Source: Populus alba
Lineage: Eukaryota > Streptophyta > Magnoliopsida > Malpighiales > Salicaceae
DNA: 64,000 bases
Assembly (NCBI RefSeq): GCF_005239225.2
Contig: NC_133293.1
Location: 248,001-312,000, forward strand
Direction of reading: 5' to 3'
Shown: in pieces, positions 34,700 to 47,700 of the stretch
How positions within the stretch are numbered: the stretch's first letter is position 1
Layout of the letters: the number at the start of each line of letters is the position of its first letter
The notes under the pieces: model-generated
Told to the model about the DNA's origin: nothing
What the model saw: only the letters and a program-made list of their open reading frames with translations
Database searches by the model: none
Position numbers and translations under genes: made by a program

Positions 34700-37398
34700 T
34701 TAGATAAAGGGTTTACAATCTTTATTATTAATAAAAATAATTTTTTTTTTAGAGCATATATCACTTCAAAACTAAGAACAAACACTCTTGTAAGCTTGTT
34801 ATTAATAATAAATGTTTATTCTCTTATTTATTGTAAATATTTGTTTAAAGGTTAATGATTTTATCATTTAAGAATCACTAAATCCCACAAAAAAAATTAT
34901 TTTATAGGTTATAGGCTTTTTACAACAAGCTACAAGATTCATAAACCATGAAAAAATAAACTATCTTGTTAGAATCTATAATTAATTTATAATCCAACCA
35001 TCAAAAAAACATATTTCACATCATCAATTAAAAGCATCTAAATACATGCATGCAACCTAATAGTATGTATAAATGTGCTTATATCATATAAAACATGGAA
35101 GGCATGAGAGGGGGGAGGCGGGCTTAATGGAGCACTATTACCACTTCCTTTGTCTCATTTTTTCTTTGGTTATTTCAATTGTGTTTATTATAATGTATGC
35201 TCTTGTTTGTTTAGGTTTCACTGAAATCATCAATGTAAAAACAATATTTTTTTAATTTTTATGAGTATTTTATAGATCCCATTAATTAATTGGAGATTAT
35301 GTAAAAGAAAAAAAAATTATTTTTTTAATCTTTTAAAAAATTCTTTTCATAATTAAATTTATTGGATTATCGCAAACCACTAATTATAGCATTATCCGAC
35401 CTGCTTTTATTAATTTTGAAATATATCTCTTGAGTTATGTTATTTTTCACAATTGTGTTAAAAATTATAGAATTTGTATAAAAACCTAATCAAAATTATG
35501 GTAAAATATTATATATTTTATTTTAAAATAATTATTTAAAATTTATATAATTAATTTTTATTTTAAATCTAGATTGTAATTACTTGTGTAGATTATATTC
35601 TATTTCTAAAACTTATTGGTAGCAGGTTATACTTAATTTATGTAATCGGATCATACGCATACCATTTACTCGTAAACTCAATGCTGTTGCAGTGAGAGAA
35701 GCGGCAAATCATTTTATTGGAACCCACGATCTCTCTGCTTCCGTCAATTCATCACGCAACGATGGGATGGCAAATCCAGTGAAGATGGTTGGTTTCTTTG
35801 TTGGGATCCCAGATTGTACATGCTCTTCTTGAGTATCTCCTTTTGAGCTCTTTGATCATAATCGTAAAAAGGAGCTCTGCTCCTGCAAGAAGTCGAAGGC
35901 TCAGGTTTCATGTACAAGACAAGTGCGGAAAAACATGGTAAATCATAGTATTTCTTAGAAGTCTGCATCATGAAGTTAGCTTTTATATGTTTGAATGTAG
36001 TTATCAGGACTTTTCCATTTGAATGCTGCTCAGTTTTTGGGAGGTCAGTATGAGCTAGTTCTTGGATATGGCTTCTGAAAATTGACAGGCCATATTCTGT
36101 CGATCAATTTTATAGGTTGCTGCTGCTCCAAATTGGAAAGGAAGCAATTCCTCCTGATATTGTCCCAAAGATTCCGCTAAATACACACTATCTGCCCCAC
36201 CCCACCTCACGGGCTGTCTTGTAGCCGTTAGGTGTAACGAAGAGCATCTGCGGCTTCCTTCAGGTTGCCATACAACCAGTCTCGGTGGTGATCACAGCAT
36301 AAGATTCAAGACTTGTTTGTTACCAAAACACCTGCAAGGGGAAGAGAAGGAAATGAAAATTGTTCAATATTGAATGCAATTCTACTTTGTTGTTGAAAAA
36401 TTAGTGAAGATTTGTGCTGTTTGTAGGCATTTGATCATCTAATTCTGTTATTCAAAACAGCTCTTTAAGTGCTTGTTTCTAAAAAAGTTTACTTAGGTAT
36501 TGCAAATCAGACATCATGTAAGCTAAGACTAATCCATATTTTACTGAGTTCTGAAGAACTTGATGCGCCATGGACATCATGGGAGTTGGAACCATGGCTT
36601 GTCTCTGATGTTGAAAAAGGCCCGTTTCAAGCTTCCAAGTGAAATCTCAAAACAATATTTCACAAACTATGCTTGTGCAATTTCTCCATTGCCATATAGT
36701 TTACTGGAGCATTAGGCAGTTATATATCTTGTCAAACACACATGTATTCTGATTTTGTAAATTTCTGCAGGAGGTCAAATGAGAAACCGTGCAATGCTCC
36801 ATTAATAGGTTTCAAGAATGCATCCTTGCTTCTGTGGAACACCGGTCACCAGCCCCTGAGGAGAAACCATGGTTTACTGCTGCGTGATTCTCCATGTCGC
36901 AGGTCATAGTGCTCTAGCCATTGGACATTACAATCATTATTTCACTGGAGAGGTAATCTTGCAGACCATCTTTTAGTTAAATGTGAAGCATTTATACTTG
37001 CCGCATGTTCTGAAGAAATTTGTTTCATGTTTGGCCAGAGAAGAAAGGAAGTGCTGAGCTTCCACTAATCCATTCAAGTCCTAGAGACCTTACATACTGA
37101 CCTTCCATTAAAGCCTTAACCATAGAAGGTTCCAAGGAGACATAAACAGTATTTTATTCATTCTGGAAAGTATTGTCTTGAATGAAAAGCAGAATTTACA
37201 ACTTTCATTGAGTTGGATTACTCAACAATAAACGTGAATCATTGAAGTCTTCTTCATAACTTTGATAAATGGTGGCAAAAGTTTACAATGGGAACTGCCT
37301 TCTTAAATGAACCAAGTAACACGAGGAGAAAAACTAAATTTCCATGCATTCAGCAGAAAATACTGGAAATATAGCATCCTTAGGTGGTACAGAGACAG
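34700..37398. other. Spacer with possible gene remnants
   Basis: 34700-35650 is AT-rich with nothing recognised. 35690-37100 has exon-like composition and short coherent peptides on the plus strand (for example IGKEAIPPDIVPKIP near 36135 and ELDAPWTSWELEPWL near 36560), broken by stops and without a workable splice model. I cannot name it. A decayed gene or a non-coding transcript would fit. Confidence 0.35.
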
Positions 37399-39731
37399 TT
37401 AGGCTTCAAAAAAGCGAAGTTCTACCATGAATTCCCGATGCTTTGGTGAATACCAAGCAACAGCCTTTGCTGAACCAAGGACATGCAAAGCATATTCAAT
37501 GGCAAATACTGGATCATCCACACACATATGCCAATCTTTGTTCTTCCAATCAATCTCAACTCCAGAATCAACTCTAAAACTGAAAGGTCCTGCAATCTGC
37601 AACCAGTGTGGAAAGATATAGTTCCACGAAAGAGGTTAGGAGTGCATGAAGGAAGAGGAAAATGAGAAACATGAAGATATTTTCTTGCTAATATTTAAAA
37701 AGCAGTTGACAAGCATGCAAGTGCTGACATTAACTTGTTAGACTGTAGTACATGTTCAATGCTTCTACAAGAAACATACAACTAAAAGAAGTTCCTATGA
37801 AAAACAGTGACCTTAAAGCAAATCTTGAAATAACAAAGAATACACTTGATTTAACAACTTCGCTTTTGCTGCCTTTAGTTTCATCTGCTAATAATATGCC
37901 AACGTATTTTGGAAATGACAGCCATGCTAGAAGCTAAGACCTACCTGCTGCTGAAAAGAAACGGTTGCCTTGGGGCAAATTGCCTGAACTGTTTCCATGG
38001 TTGGCTGTTGAGAATTACAAAAGTCTTGTGCTAATCTGGTGGCACCTGAAAGAAATTTGGAAGCAGAAGGGAAATCCAGGCGTGCATGAAATCGAGTAAG
38101 ATCTAATAATAGTCTTTGGAAGTTTCCGTGCTGAGCAGTAAATGAAACAGATGAAAATGCATCCACTAATAAGGTGGATTTTACAGCAGGAGCACGAAGA
38201 CAGAAGCCTTCAAACTGCTGAGATTCATCTACCACTTGTGGCCGAACTGAATTATCCCCAAAACAGGCCATCACAGCAGCACCTGTATGCGTTCAAATAT
38301 CAGTAAGAGATACAGATAAATGATTTACATTTGAAATGGCAGACGGGAGCCGAAACTATGAAGCAATAACTGCTAAAAGCCTACAACAACTTCCATAGCA
38401 TGTTTGGCCAAGGCTCCAACCAAAGATAGGGCTTTAGCTTCATTACTAGATATGTACAGAACTCAAATTTACATCTGCAGTAAGCCTCTAAACTTCATAA
38501 TGATGCAAATGCAGGTCATTTTCATGATGTATATTTAAGGAAACAATTGTTTGAATAGAGAAAATGAGAAAGTGCCTATAATTTATAGGGATGCCCCCAT
38601 GCCACTCATCCAGTCTGGTTCATAATTAGCATACAGAAAATAAGTTAAGAACTTGCAATTTACCAATGACCCCTGAAGCCGAAATGTGAGGATTGGAGAG
38701 AAAAATATCAAAGGGCTGCACCATCTTCAACTTCTGAGCATTGCTTCTCCAAATCTCAACATTTTTCTTTAAGGAAAAAGCACTTTTCAAAGAGATACCA
38801 GGAAGTAGTGTAGCAGGAACCTCAACGGTCTCATCACCTCCAAGCTGCATAGGCTGACCGGCACTATGATGCATACAGAAATGATAACTAGCACCAGAGT
38901 CAGAAGCAAGAGACGCCAGATCAATGGCCATGGAGAAAGGTACATCCCAATAATTACCGGCCTTGTCAATGTAAAGTCCAGGCCAAACTGCCTCCGCATT
39001 TAAATTGTGATTTGGGAACTGCAAACACATGAAAATAACACTCAAAATTGCAGAAAGTGAAAAGCAGAGTGGCAAAAATTAAATAAAACAAACAAACAAA
39101 CAAACACATGCCTTATGATGAAAGATTGCTTTCTTACGAGGTTTCTTATTGTTATCATCACCATAAAAATCCAAGCTCAAGAGAAGTGTATCACAAGGAC
39201 TTAACAAGAGCTCTGAACAAAATCCAAGTGCATATAAGGACTTATCCTCAAGATGTTTCCTAATGTTCTCTAGGCGTGAAGATTGCAAGGCTCCATTCTT
39301 TTTAAAAGAGGAGACAAACTTCTGCAAATTGAATTGAGCTAGTAATGTAGCAAACCTGCATGTTTTTTTAAACGTTTTGACCTTAAGAACATCACAACCA
39401 AACATCTACTTTAATCATCAACGAAAACAAAAAGGATGGAATCTTTTCTCAAAGGGGCAGTGAAATTATACCAGTTTTCAGTGAGAGGAAGAGCGAGAAC
39501 ACGTTGGAGAGAGAAGCCATGGGAGGAAGCAGAATAAGAAGGGATGAAAGGGGCAAACATAAAACGCTGAAAGAAGTCAATCTGCTTGGGTCTTGATAAT
39601 CTTGTACCTCTTGAAACACCCAATGGAAGTGGTTCTCCTGGCACTGCCCGTCCTTCTCCTTCAAGGGTTCTGGGTGTGGACCTGTCCAGATCCCAAAACC
39701 CTCCATCCATTGCCCATCTTAGCTTGTTCAT
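37399..39731 (-). CDS. TGD4: TRIGALACTOSYLDIACYLGLYCEROL 4, ER-to-plastid lipid transfer protein
   Basis: Five exons, 39731-39472, 39355-39112, 39018-38664, 38282-37945 and 37596-37399, encode 464 residues. TGD4 is a phosphatidic-acid-binding beta-barrel protein of the chloroplast outer envelope that passes lipid from the ER to the TGD1-2-3 importer. The N-terminus MNKLRWAMDGGFWDLD-STP and the blocks PLPLGVSRGTRLSRPKQ, KHL-DKSLYALGFCSE, NAEAVWPGLYIDK, MAIDLASL, LTRFHARLDFPSA and KHREFMVELRFFEA match the plant family end to end, at normal length. There is no cleavable transit peptide, as expected of an outer-envelope protein. Intron 2 uses a GC donor: CATAAG|GCATGTG is the only site that keeps the frame to the conserved FPNHNL-NAEAVW exon. 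Confidence 0.95.
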
Positions 39732-41515
39732 TGCCTTTCTCTGATTTTTGTGTGTCCTACCTTCCACAGCTGGGGGGTTTCTGCTATCACTGCTTCAACT
39801 CTTTTTACAACTTGTGATTTTTTTCCGTATTTAACCCCTCCAAGTCTTTCCGTGGACGACATGTCGTTTTTAACACCTTAAACCCGGTCAGTCCAAGAAC
39901 CAGGTCACAAGTTGAGCGAATTAAAATGGGTTAATCTAAAATTGCATTGCTTATATATATCTATATATATATTTCAATTGCAGTACCCGTTCTTTTAAGA
40001 ATGTGCCAACCCATCCAAATTTAAGAATTGTCCTCCATTTTCTTCTTATTTCAATTGCAGTCCCCGTTCTTTTAATTGCACTCTAGTTATTTTGAATCTT
40101 ATTTTTTATTATTTGTTTTATATTTCATCCCTTGAACATTTTGTCCTATTTAGTATTTATATCAAATTTGATCTTTATTTTTTTGATTTTTTTTAAATTT
40201 ATTTTTAATTTCATCCATTATCATTTGATTTAATTTAATTTTTATTTAAGATTTGACCTTTATTTTTTTAATTTTTTTTCCTTGGTTTCTTTTTTTAAAT
40301 TAGTTTTTTTTCCTTTAATTTTTCCTTTTAATATTTGATTTTTTAAAATTAAGCTTTGCTATTTTTTTTATGTAGTGATCCCAATTTATAACCTAGGTAA
40401 TGAGTATAAAAATTGAACTTGGATCAATATCAATATTTTATTATTACCTTTTCTTTACCAATTTTATTTTTTAATTTTATCATTGAGTTTAATTAAAAAT
40501 TAAGCATATTTTTTTTATGATGATATCCTAGCCTCACGGTTCGGGTTATACATTTGTCATGCTATCTCAAATTTGTTAAGGGTTTTTACATCATTTTATT
40601 ATTTTTATATAATTTTTTTTCTCATTTTTTAATTGTTTTTTCACATTTTTAAAATTAATTTTTTATTTTATTTTTATCATTTAATATTTGATTATTGATG
40701 ATTGTATGTCTTTATTTTTCTCGAAGCAATCATCCCGTCTCATGACCGAGTCACGGGTATGAGATATAAGCCCAAGTTAATATTGATTTTTTTTTAATAT
40801 TTTCTTAAACCTACTTTCTTTATCAATTTCTACCTTTGATTTTGAGTTTTATTTATTTATTATTTATTTTTTTCTATATAATTTCTATGAAGATGTCATT
40901 CTTTCACAATTCAGGTAACAAGTTTGCAATACTAGCTTGAATTGAATCAAAGTGATTTTTTTTTCTTTTTATTTTTCATTTTCTCTTCATACTTTAATAT
41001 TAAAGTCTATAACTCAAGTCAGATTTTTTCTTTCTTTTAAAAACACACTAACAACTTTACAGTTAAGCCTCATTTATTTTAAAGTTTTTTTTTTAAAAAA
41101 ATATTTATCTATCTATTTTACTTTAAATTATTATTATTATTATTATTATTATAATAGTTTTGATATATTGATATTAAAAATAAATTTTAAAAAATAAAAA
41201 ATATATTAGTTTAATGTATTCCTTAACCAAAAAAAAAATTAAAAAACATTCTTTGAAAAACAAGCAAAACAGTTTTTAGGTTTTTAGAGTCAAAGATGAC
41301 CAGCATAACCATTGCTTACTTTAGAAGGCCATTAAATGGCAACCGCCAAACCATACGAACATACAAGACATTGCAAAACACAACCATGGTTTTATTGTTG
41401 TTGTTGTTGAAATAAGTGCAGTGTATAGAACAACATTTATACATAATATCATCAGCATTACTGTAGCTGTTAACAACACGACTTGCAGAGATTCAATTCA
41501 AATTATTAGTCTTAA
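39732..41515. other. Spacer between TGD4 and the nucleotidase gene
   Basis: The first part is TGD4 promoter. 40000-41000 is T-rich low-complexity sequence. 41075-41285 looks like a MITE remnant, with GTTTTGATATATTGATAT. The right edge, from about 41380, is probably 3' UTR of the nucleotidase gene. Confidence 0.5.
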
Positions 41516-44500
41516 TTAGCACTGGCTGTCAACGGCAGATCCATTAATCTGTGTCTGGTAGTATGAATGCGAATCATGAGCTAACGTCTGCGATTGGAAA
41601 TGAAATATGGAGGGTCACTTCATTTACCAAAATAAATAAATAAACCATCAGAAAACACGATGAAGAATGTCACCATACCTGTTCTTGTGAACGGAAGTAC
41701 ATGAAAGGGGTGTAGTGGAGGAAATTTGAGACCCTGGAGGTATATATATCAGCATACCTGCAATTAAAATTATGCAGACCATTTTCAACAACATTGAAAA
41801 GTGAGAAAAGTTAGAATGCAGAAAATATATGGAGGACTTTGAAGTGGAGGTGTGTACTTCTCAATTTGTCTCATTAAGTGGCTTTTATCCCACAGACCTG
41901 CACGTGAAAGAAATCCCCACCTGTTGCAAAATGAGAATTCTTTGTTCAAGCATGTCTTAACAGGAATCAAAGAAAACTGGCTCATAATTTTCACATGATG
42001 GCTACCTAGGAGTAGGAGGAGGAGGAGGAGGAGGATGCTCATTGATAGACAAACTTACCAAGGATATCCAAGATGCAACCTAACCAATGGTCTTGTGAGT
42101 GGGCAGATAAGTGGTGGTTCTACAATTCAACCATCCATGCCAGTCTTACCTTTTATTGAAAAGCTCTCCATCTGCTTCTAGCATTGGAGCAATTTTCTCA
42201 TCTAGTCTTTGCATAACAATTAATAGCTTTTTCATGCTTTCTGTGAGTTCTTGATCATCCATGTTAGTTGCAGCAAGGGTCTGAAAGTACACAAAATGAA
42301 GCAAGATAAGTCAGCCAATGATCAGCGGTTCCTTTCAACTTGTTCAGTCAAAAAACCTCCACTCAAACTAAAATTGCTTCTTAGAGCCACCAGCTACATT
42401 AGGGATTAGGGTGTTCTGCAGGTGCGGTCTAGTACACTAAATCGTTCATGCAAGCAATTGATAAGTTCATTTGCACTGGATTGCAAGGAACTAAAGGTAA
42501 CATGCAGATACATTAGGGATTTAGGGTACTCTGCAGGTGCGACCTCGTACAATATAATCATTCAAGCAAGCATTTGATAAGTTCATTTGCACTGGATTGC
42601 AAGGAACTGAAGGTCATGTGCAGATAACACTGTCTAAGGCATTTGTCACGACCCGAATCCTGGATCCATGACCGGCACATAAACAAGGTTCCAAACCTAA
42701 ACGAACCCAAACTTACATACAATCCTTTAAACAACTCAATCAGAGTTTAACGCAGCATTAACAACAAACTAACTTCATAATGTAATTTCATTGTCTTAAT
42801 ACAAGAGTTAATATAATTTATAGTTTTGGAGCACTAACTTGACATAAAAAGAAGGTACAAATTACAACCAAAAAACAGGTTCGGAAGGGTCAACAAAAGT
42901 AACCTGCTATCAAGCTATAAGCCTGAAAAGAATAATAATGAGAGAGTGAGTTCAACAACTCAATGAGTAGATAATGTTCAATATACACACACACGAGGTA
43001 ATATAACAATGAGAATATATATACAATTATGGCTTTAGGTTCTTATATAAAGGTTTCTCAAATAGACCATAACAAGAAGATCATATGGTAAAGTTCGTCA
43101 GAAAATCAAAATGCAATGAGCATGAGGCTCCGTACTGTGGGATGATCAGTCCCTGACCAACTAGGATTCAGATACGATATGCACAAAAACTAACACTACC
43201 CTGTTAGCATGGGTATTCTGACTGACATACCATAGCTTCATAATCATAATCAAACAAACATATTCATATCTTAAAGCTCAACTCATGACATCAATCAAAT
43301 GAGTAGCTATCAATTCAAAAGTCAATTCAAAATATATACTGTGATGTTTTGTATTAAAAGGAATAGAAAAAGGCAACAAAGCCCTTGGTGACTTAAAGAG
43401 TGAGTAAAATTGAATAAGGGGTATTATGGTAATTGAATAAAACTTGATAAATATAAAAAAAAAAAAAAAGAAAAAGAAAAAGGGATCTGATTTTGAGAGA
43501 AAGAAAGTTGCGGGAGAGAAAGGGAAAGAGAAAGAAGAAGAAAAGAAAGGAGAGAAGGATAAGGAAGGAGAAGAGAAGTAGAGGAAATAAGTTTAAAAGG
43601 TAAGATTTATGGTTTGAAGTGTATAATATGTTATTTAAGCTTTAAATTTTGATTTTGATTAATTTTAGAGTTTTGAAGTTTGTGTTTTGAGTTTATTGAT
43701 GAATTAATTTGAAGGTTAGGGGTTGATTGTTGTGGGTAATTGATTATTAAATTGAATTTGAGAGATTGTAGATAAAAATGATGATTTTGAGTTATGGTTG
43801 AATTGAATGATGAAGTTGAGTTATAAATCTGGAACTAACAGTAGGTGATCTGTTGAAATTCTGGGTTTGAGGTTGAAGATGACAAAAATTCAGTTTGGTC
43901 CCTCAAATTGTGAAAATTATAGTTTAGTTCCCGAACTTTGGAAAATTACAAATTGGTCCCTGAAGCACATTCCGAGATTTTGAACAAAATAACATATGAA
44001 TTATGGAAAGAATGACTGTATAGATAAGAGAATTTAACACTTTCAATTTGGTCCTCCAATTTGACAAAAATTACCATTTGACTCTAAAAATTTGGTAAAA
44101 TTCCAGAATGGTCCTTGGAGCATAATGATATATCCTGGACAGAATTGAGGATTAATTATGGTCAGAATTTCAGTATATTCATGAATTTATGATAAATTTC
44201 AGTTTGGTCCTCCAATTAGAAAAAAATTACAATTTGACCCTAAAAGTATAATAAATTCCAGATTAGTCCCTAGCTGTAATATTAGCTTTTTCAGATTATT
44301 TTGATGAATAATTAAGGGTTACTTAGTGAATTATTACCGATTTTATTAGTTATTTTATTATGGATTAGATTTCGGGAAAACCGTTGAATTTTGGGTTTTT
44401 AAGAAAATTAACTAGTTAGTTCAAAAACATTTAGGGTTACAGAATACACCCTTAGTTAAGTGTATTAAATAGGTTAAATGTTATTTTGAGTCATTCTTGA

Positions 44501-44683
44501 ATATATCTCTTTGTATTCAGATAATTCCTGATATTCTACTGGCAGAATGTCGTAGGAATTTTCTTCGGTGTCTGCTTTTGGCTTCTGTTTGCTTTTTAAG
44601 TCAGGTGAGTGGATAATTTTCCATATGCATGAGAAATATTATAAATATTTGATTTGTTAATATGAATTGGATCATGCTTCTTG

Positions 44684-44728
<45 letters not shown>

Positions 44729-47700
44729 ATTATTATCCTTATGATAAAAGCATGATCAATTATTGAATCTGAATTCTTGATATGAACCAGTATATATTTT
44801 GAATTGACTTCTGAATTGATAGCTCCTCATTTGATTGATGTCATGAGTTGAGCTTTAAGATATGAATATGTTTGTTTAATTATGATTATGAACCTATGGT
44901 ATGTCAGTCAGAATACTCATGCTAACAGGGTAGTGTTAGTCTTTGTGCACATCGTATCTGAATCCTAGTTGGTCGGGGGAGTCACCAACCTGTCTGGACT
45001 GATCATCTCACAGTACAGAGCCTTATGCTCATTGCATTTTGATTTTCTAACGAACTTTACCATATGATCTTCTTGTTATGGCCTATTTGAGAAACCTCCT
45101 ATAATAACCTAGAGCCATAATTGTATATATATTCTCATTGTTGTATTACCTCGTGTGTGTATATTGATTATTATATACTCACTGAGTTGTTGAACTCACC
45201 CTCTCATTATTATTCTTTTCAGGCTTATAGCTTGATAGCAGGTTACTTTTGTTGAACCTTCCGAACCTGCTTTTTGGTTGTAATTTGTACCTTCCTTTTA
45301 TGTCAAGTTAGTGCTCCAAAACTATGAATTATATTAATTCTTGTATTAAGACAATTAAATTATATTATGAAGTTAGTTTGTTGTTAATGCTGCGTTAAAC
45401 TCTGATTGAGTTCTTGAAAGGATAGGATTGTATGTAAGTTTGGGTTCGTATAGGTTTGGAACCTTGGAAGGGAACCTTGCCTATGTGCTGGTCATGGATC
45501 TGGGAATCGGGTCGTGACAAACTAGTTATTTTTCTAAAAACCAAAAAATCTAACGATTTTCTCGAAATTTAATCCATAATAAAAACAACTAATAAAATTG
45601 GTAATAATTCACTTAATAACCCTTAATTATTCATCAAACTAATCTGCAAAAGCTAATATTACAGCTATGGATTAATCTGAAATTTTTTCATATTTTTAGG
45701 GCCAAATTGTAATTTTCATCTAATGGAGGACCAAACTAAATTTTATCATAAATCAATGAATATACTGAAATTCTGACCTTAATTAATCCTCAATTCTATC
45801 CAGGATGTATCATTATGCTCCAGGGACCATTCTGGAATTTTACCAAATTTTTTAGGGTCAAATTGTATTTTTTTGTCAAATTAGAGGACTAAATTGAAAG
45901 TGTTAAATTCTCTTATCTATACAGTAATTCCATCCATAATTCATATGTTATTCTGTTCAGAATCTCGGAATATGCTCCAGGGACCAATTTGTAATTTTCC
46001 AAAGTTTGGGGACTAAACTGTAATTTTCACAATTTGAGGGACCAAACTGAATTTTCGTCATCTTCAACCTCAAACCCAGAATTTTTCACAGATTACCTAC
46101 TGTTATCCCCTGATTTCTAACACAAATTCACCATTAAAACAAAACCATAACTCAAAATCATCATTTTTATCTACAATCTCTCAAATTCAATTTAATAATT
46201 AATTACCCACAACAATTAACCCCTAATCTTCAAATTAATTCATCAATAAACTCAAAACACAAATTTCAAAACTCTAAAATTAATCAAAACCGAAATTTAA
46301 AGTTTAAATAACATATTATACACTTCAAACCATAAATCTTACCTTTTAAACTTATTTCATCTACTTCTCTTCTCCTTCCTTTATCCTTCTCTCCTTTCTT
46401 TTCTTCTTCTTTCTCTTTCCCTTTCTCTCCCGCAACTCTCTTTCTCTCAAAATCAGATACCTCTTTCTTTTTCTTTTCTTTTTTTTCTTTCTTCTTTTTA
46501 TATTTATCAAGTTTTATTCAATTACAATAATACCCCTTATTCAATTATACTTACTTCTAAACCACCAAGGACTTGGTTGCCTTTTTCTAAATTTTTTTTA
46601 ATTCAAAACATTACAGCATTACAGGTACAAGAATCTATATGCAGCACATATAAACTGAAACATGCTTAAAAAAGTACGAGAGCAATATTTTAAGCAAGGA
46701 ATCATGCTCACTTGAGCAGGACGTCCTGTATTTCGCCTTTGCAAAGCTAGCCGAAGTTGATTAAAGAGATCCCCTACCACCTCCTTTTGATTAATTAGCT
46801 CAATCAGTGTGGCCCGATGACCCCTACTATGAATCAGAGCATTATGCTGCAGATCCAGAATTCAATACAACAAAAAGGAAACACTTATCAGTATTGGATC
46901 AATCAGGGATATCAGAAATGCCAAAGATTCTCGGTTCTTAAAACAAAAACTATACAAGTGACATGATACATTACTTGTGGCTCAACCCCGGAAAAAGCTG
47001 CTTTTACTGATTTTAAAAATAGTTTCATTACCATTTTTTAGTCAATCTATAATTTCTGTACAAGAAAATCTCAACTCCAACCTCTTCTTCCAGCTCTTGA
47101 CAAATCAATGCTGTTCGCCATAGTTGGTGGACTTTTGATTGACTCACATCAGTGTAAATATGATCACCTACATATAATATTTCGTCCCCATGGATATCTA
47201 AGGAGTTTTCCACCATCTGAGCACTCCCACCTGAGTACAATCCACCTGTGGAAGAAAATAACAAACTTATAAAATTGTTGATCAAGGGCCATTGAACTGT
47301 GCAATAATACAAGTCTTGTTGTCGGTTCATGGCACAAGAACAATTAGTTCTTACAAAAATAACGATGGACAGGACAATTTCTAGACTTCCTGTCCAACAA
47401 TGATGTATTTGCAGCAAAAAAATTCTGGACTTCCCCTAAGCTGTCCGGCATCAATTAATGATAGCTGTTGAAATCCATAGGCACAAGATCCTGCTTATAA
47501 TCAATATTTGGCCGTATTTGCAGCAAAATCACAGGCATATGTGTTTGTGCACACCACAGGATCCGAACACAATTATGGAATATCTGTTCATCCAACAAAA
47601 ATATACCATACAGAATGCACTGGGATAGTGATAAAACAAGGACATGAACAAAGCATAAACCACCTTTGCAAGCTTTGAAGCATGGGCGCATTAAACCCTC

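Noticed and set aside
39411..39767. Longer N-terminus for TGD4
   Set aside because: The frame extends upstream, but the conserved family start MNK-RW lies at 39731 and upstream residues have no ATG in a good position.
42644..46615. Giant foldback DNA transposon
   Set aside because: The arms are not terminal mirror images: the order is tail-inverse, full unit, head-inverse. TG...CA ends and a 5-bp duplication fit a nested LTR pair better.
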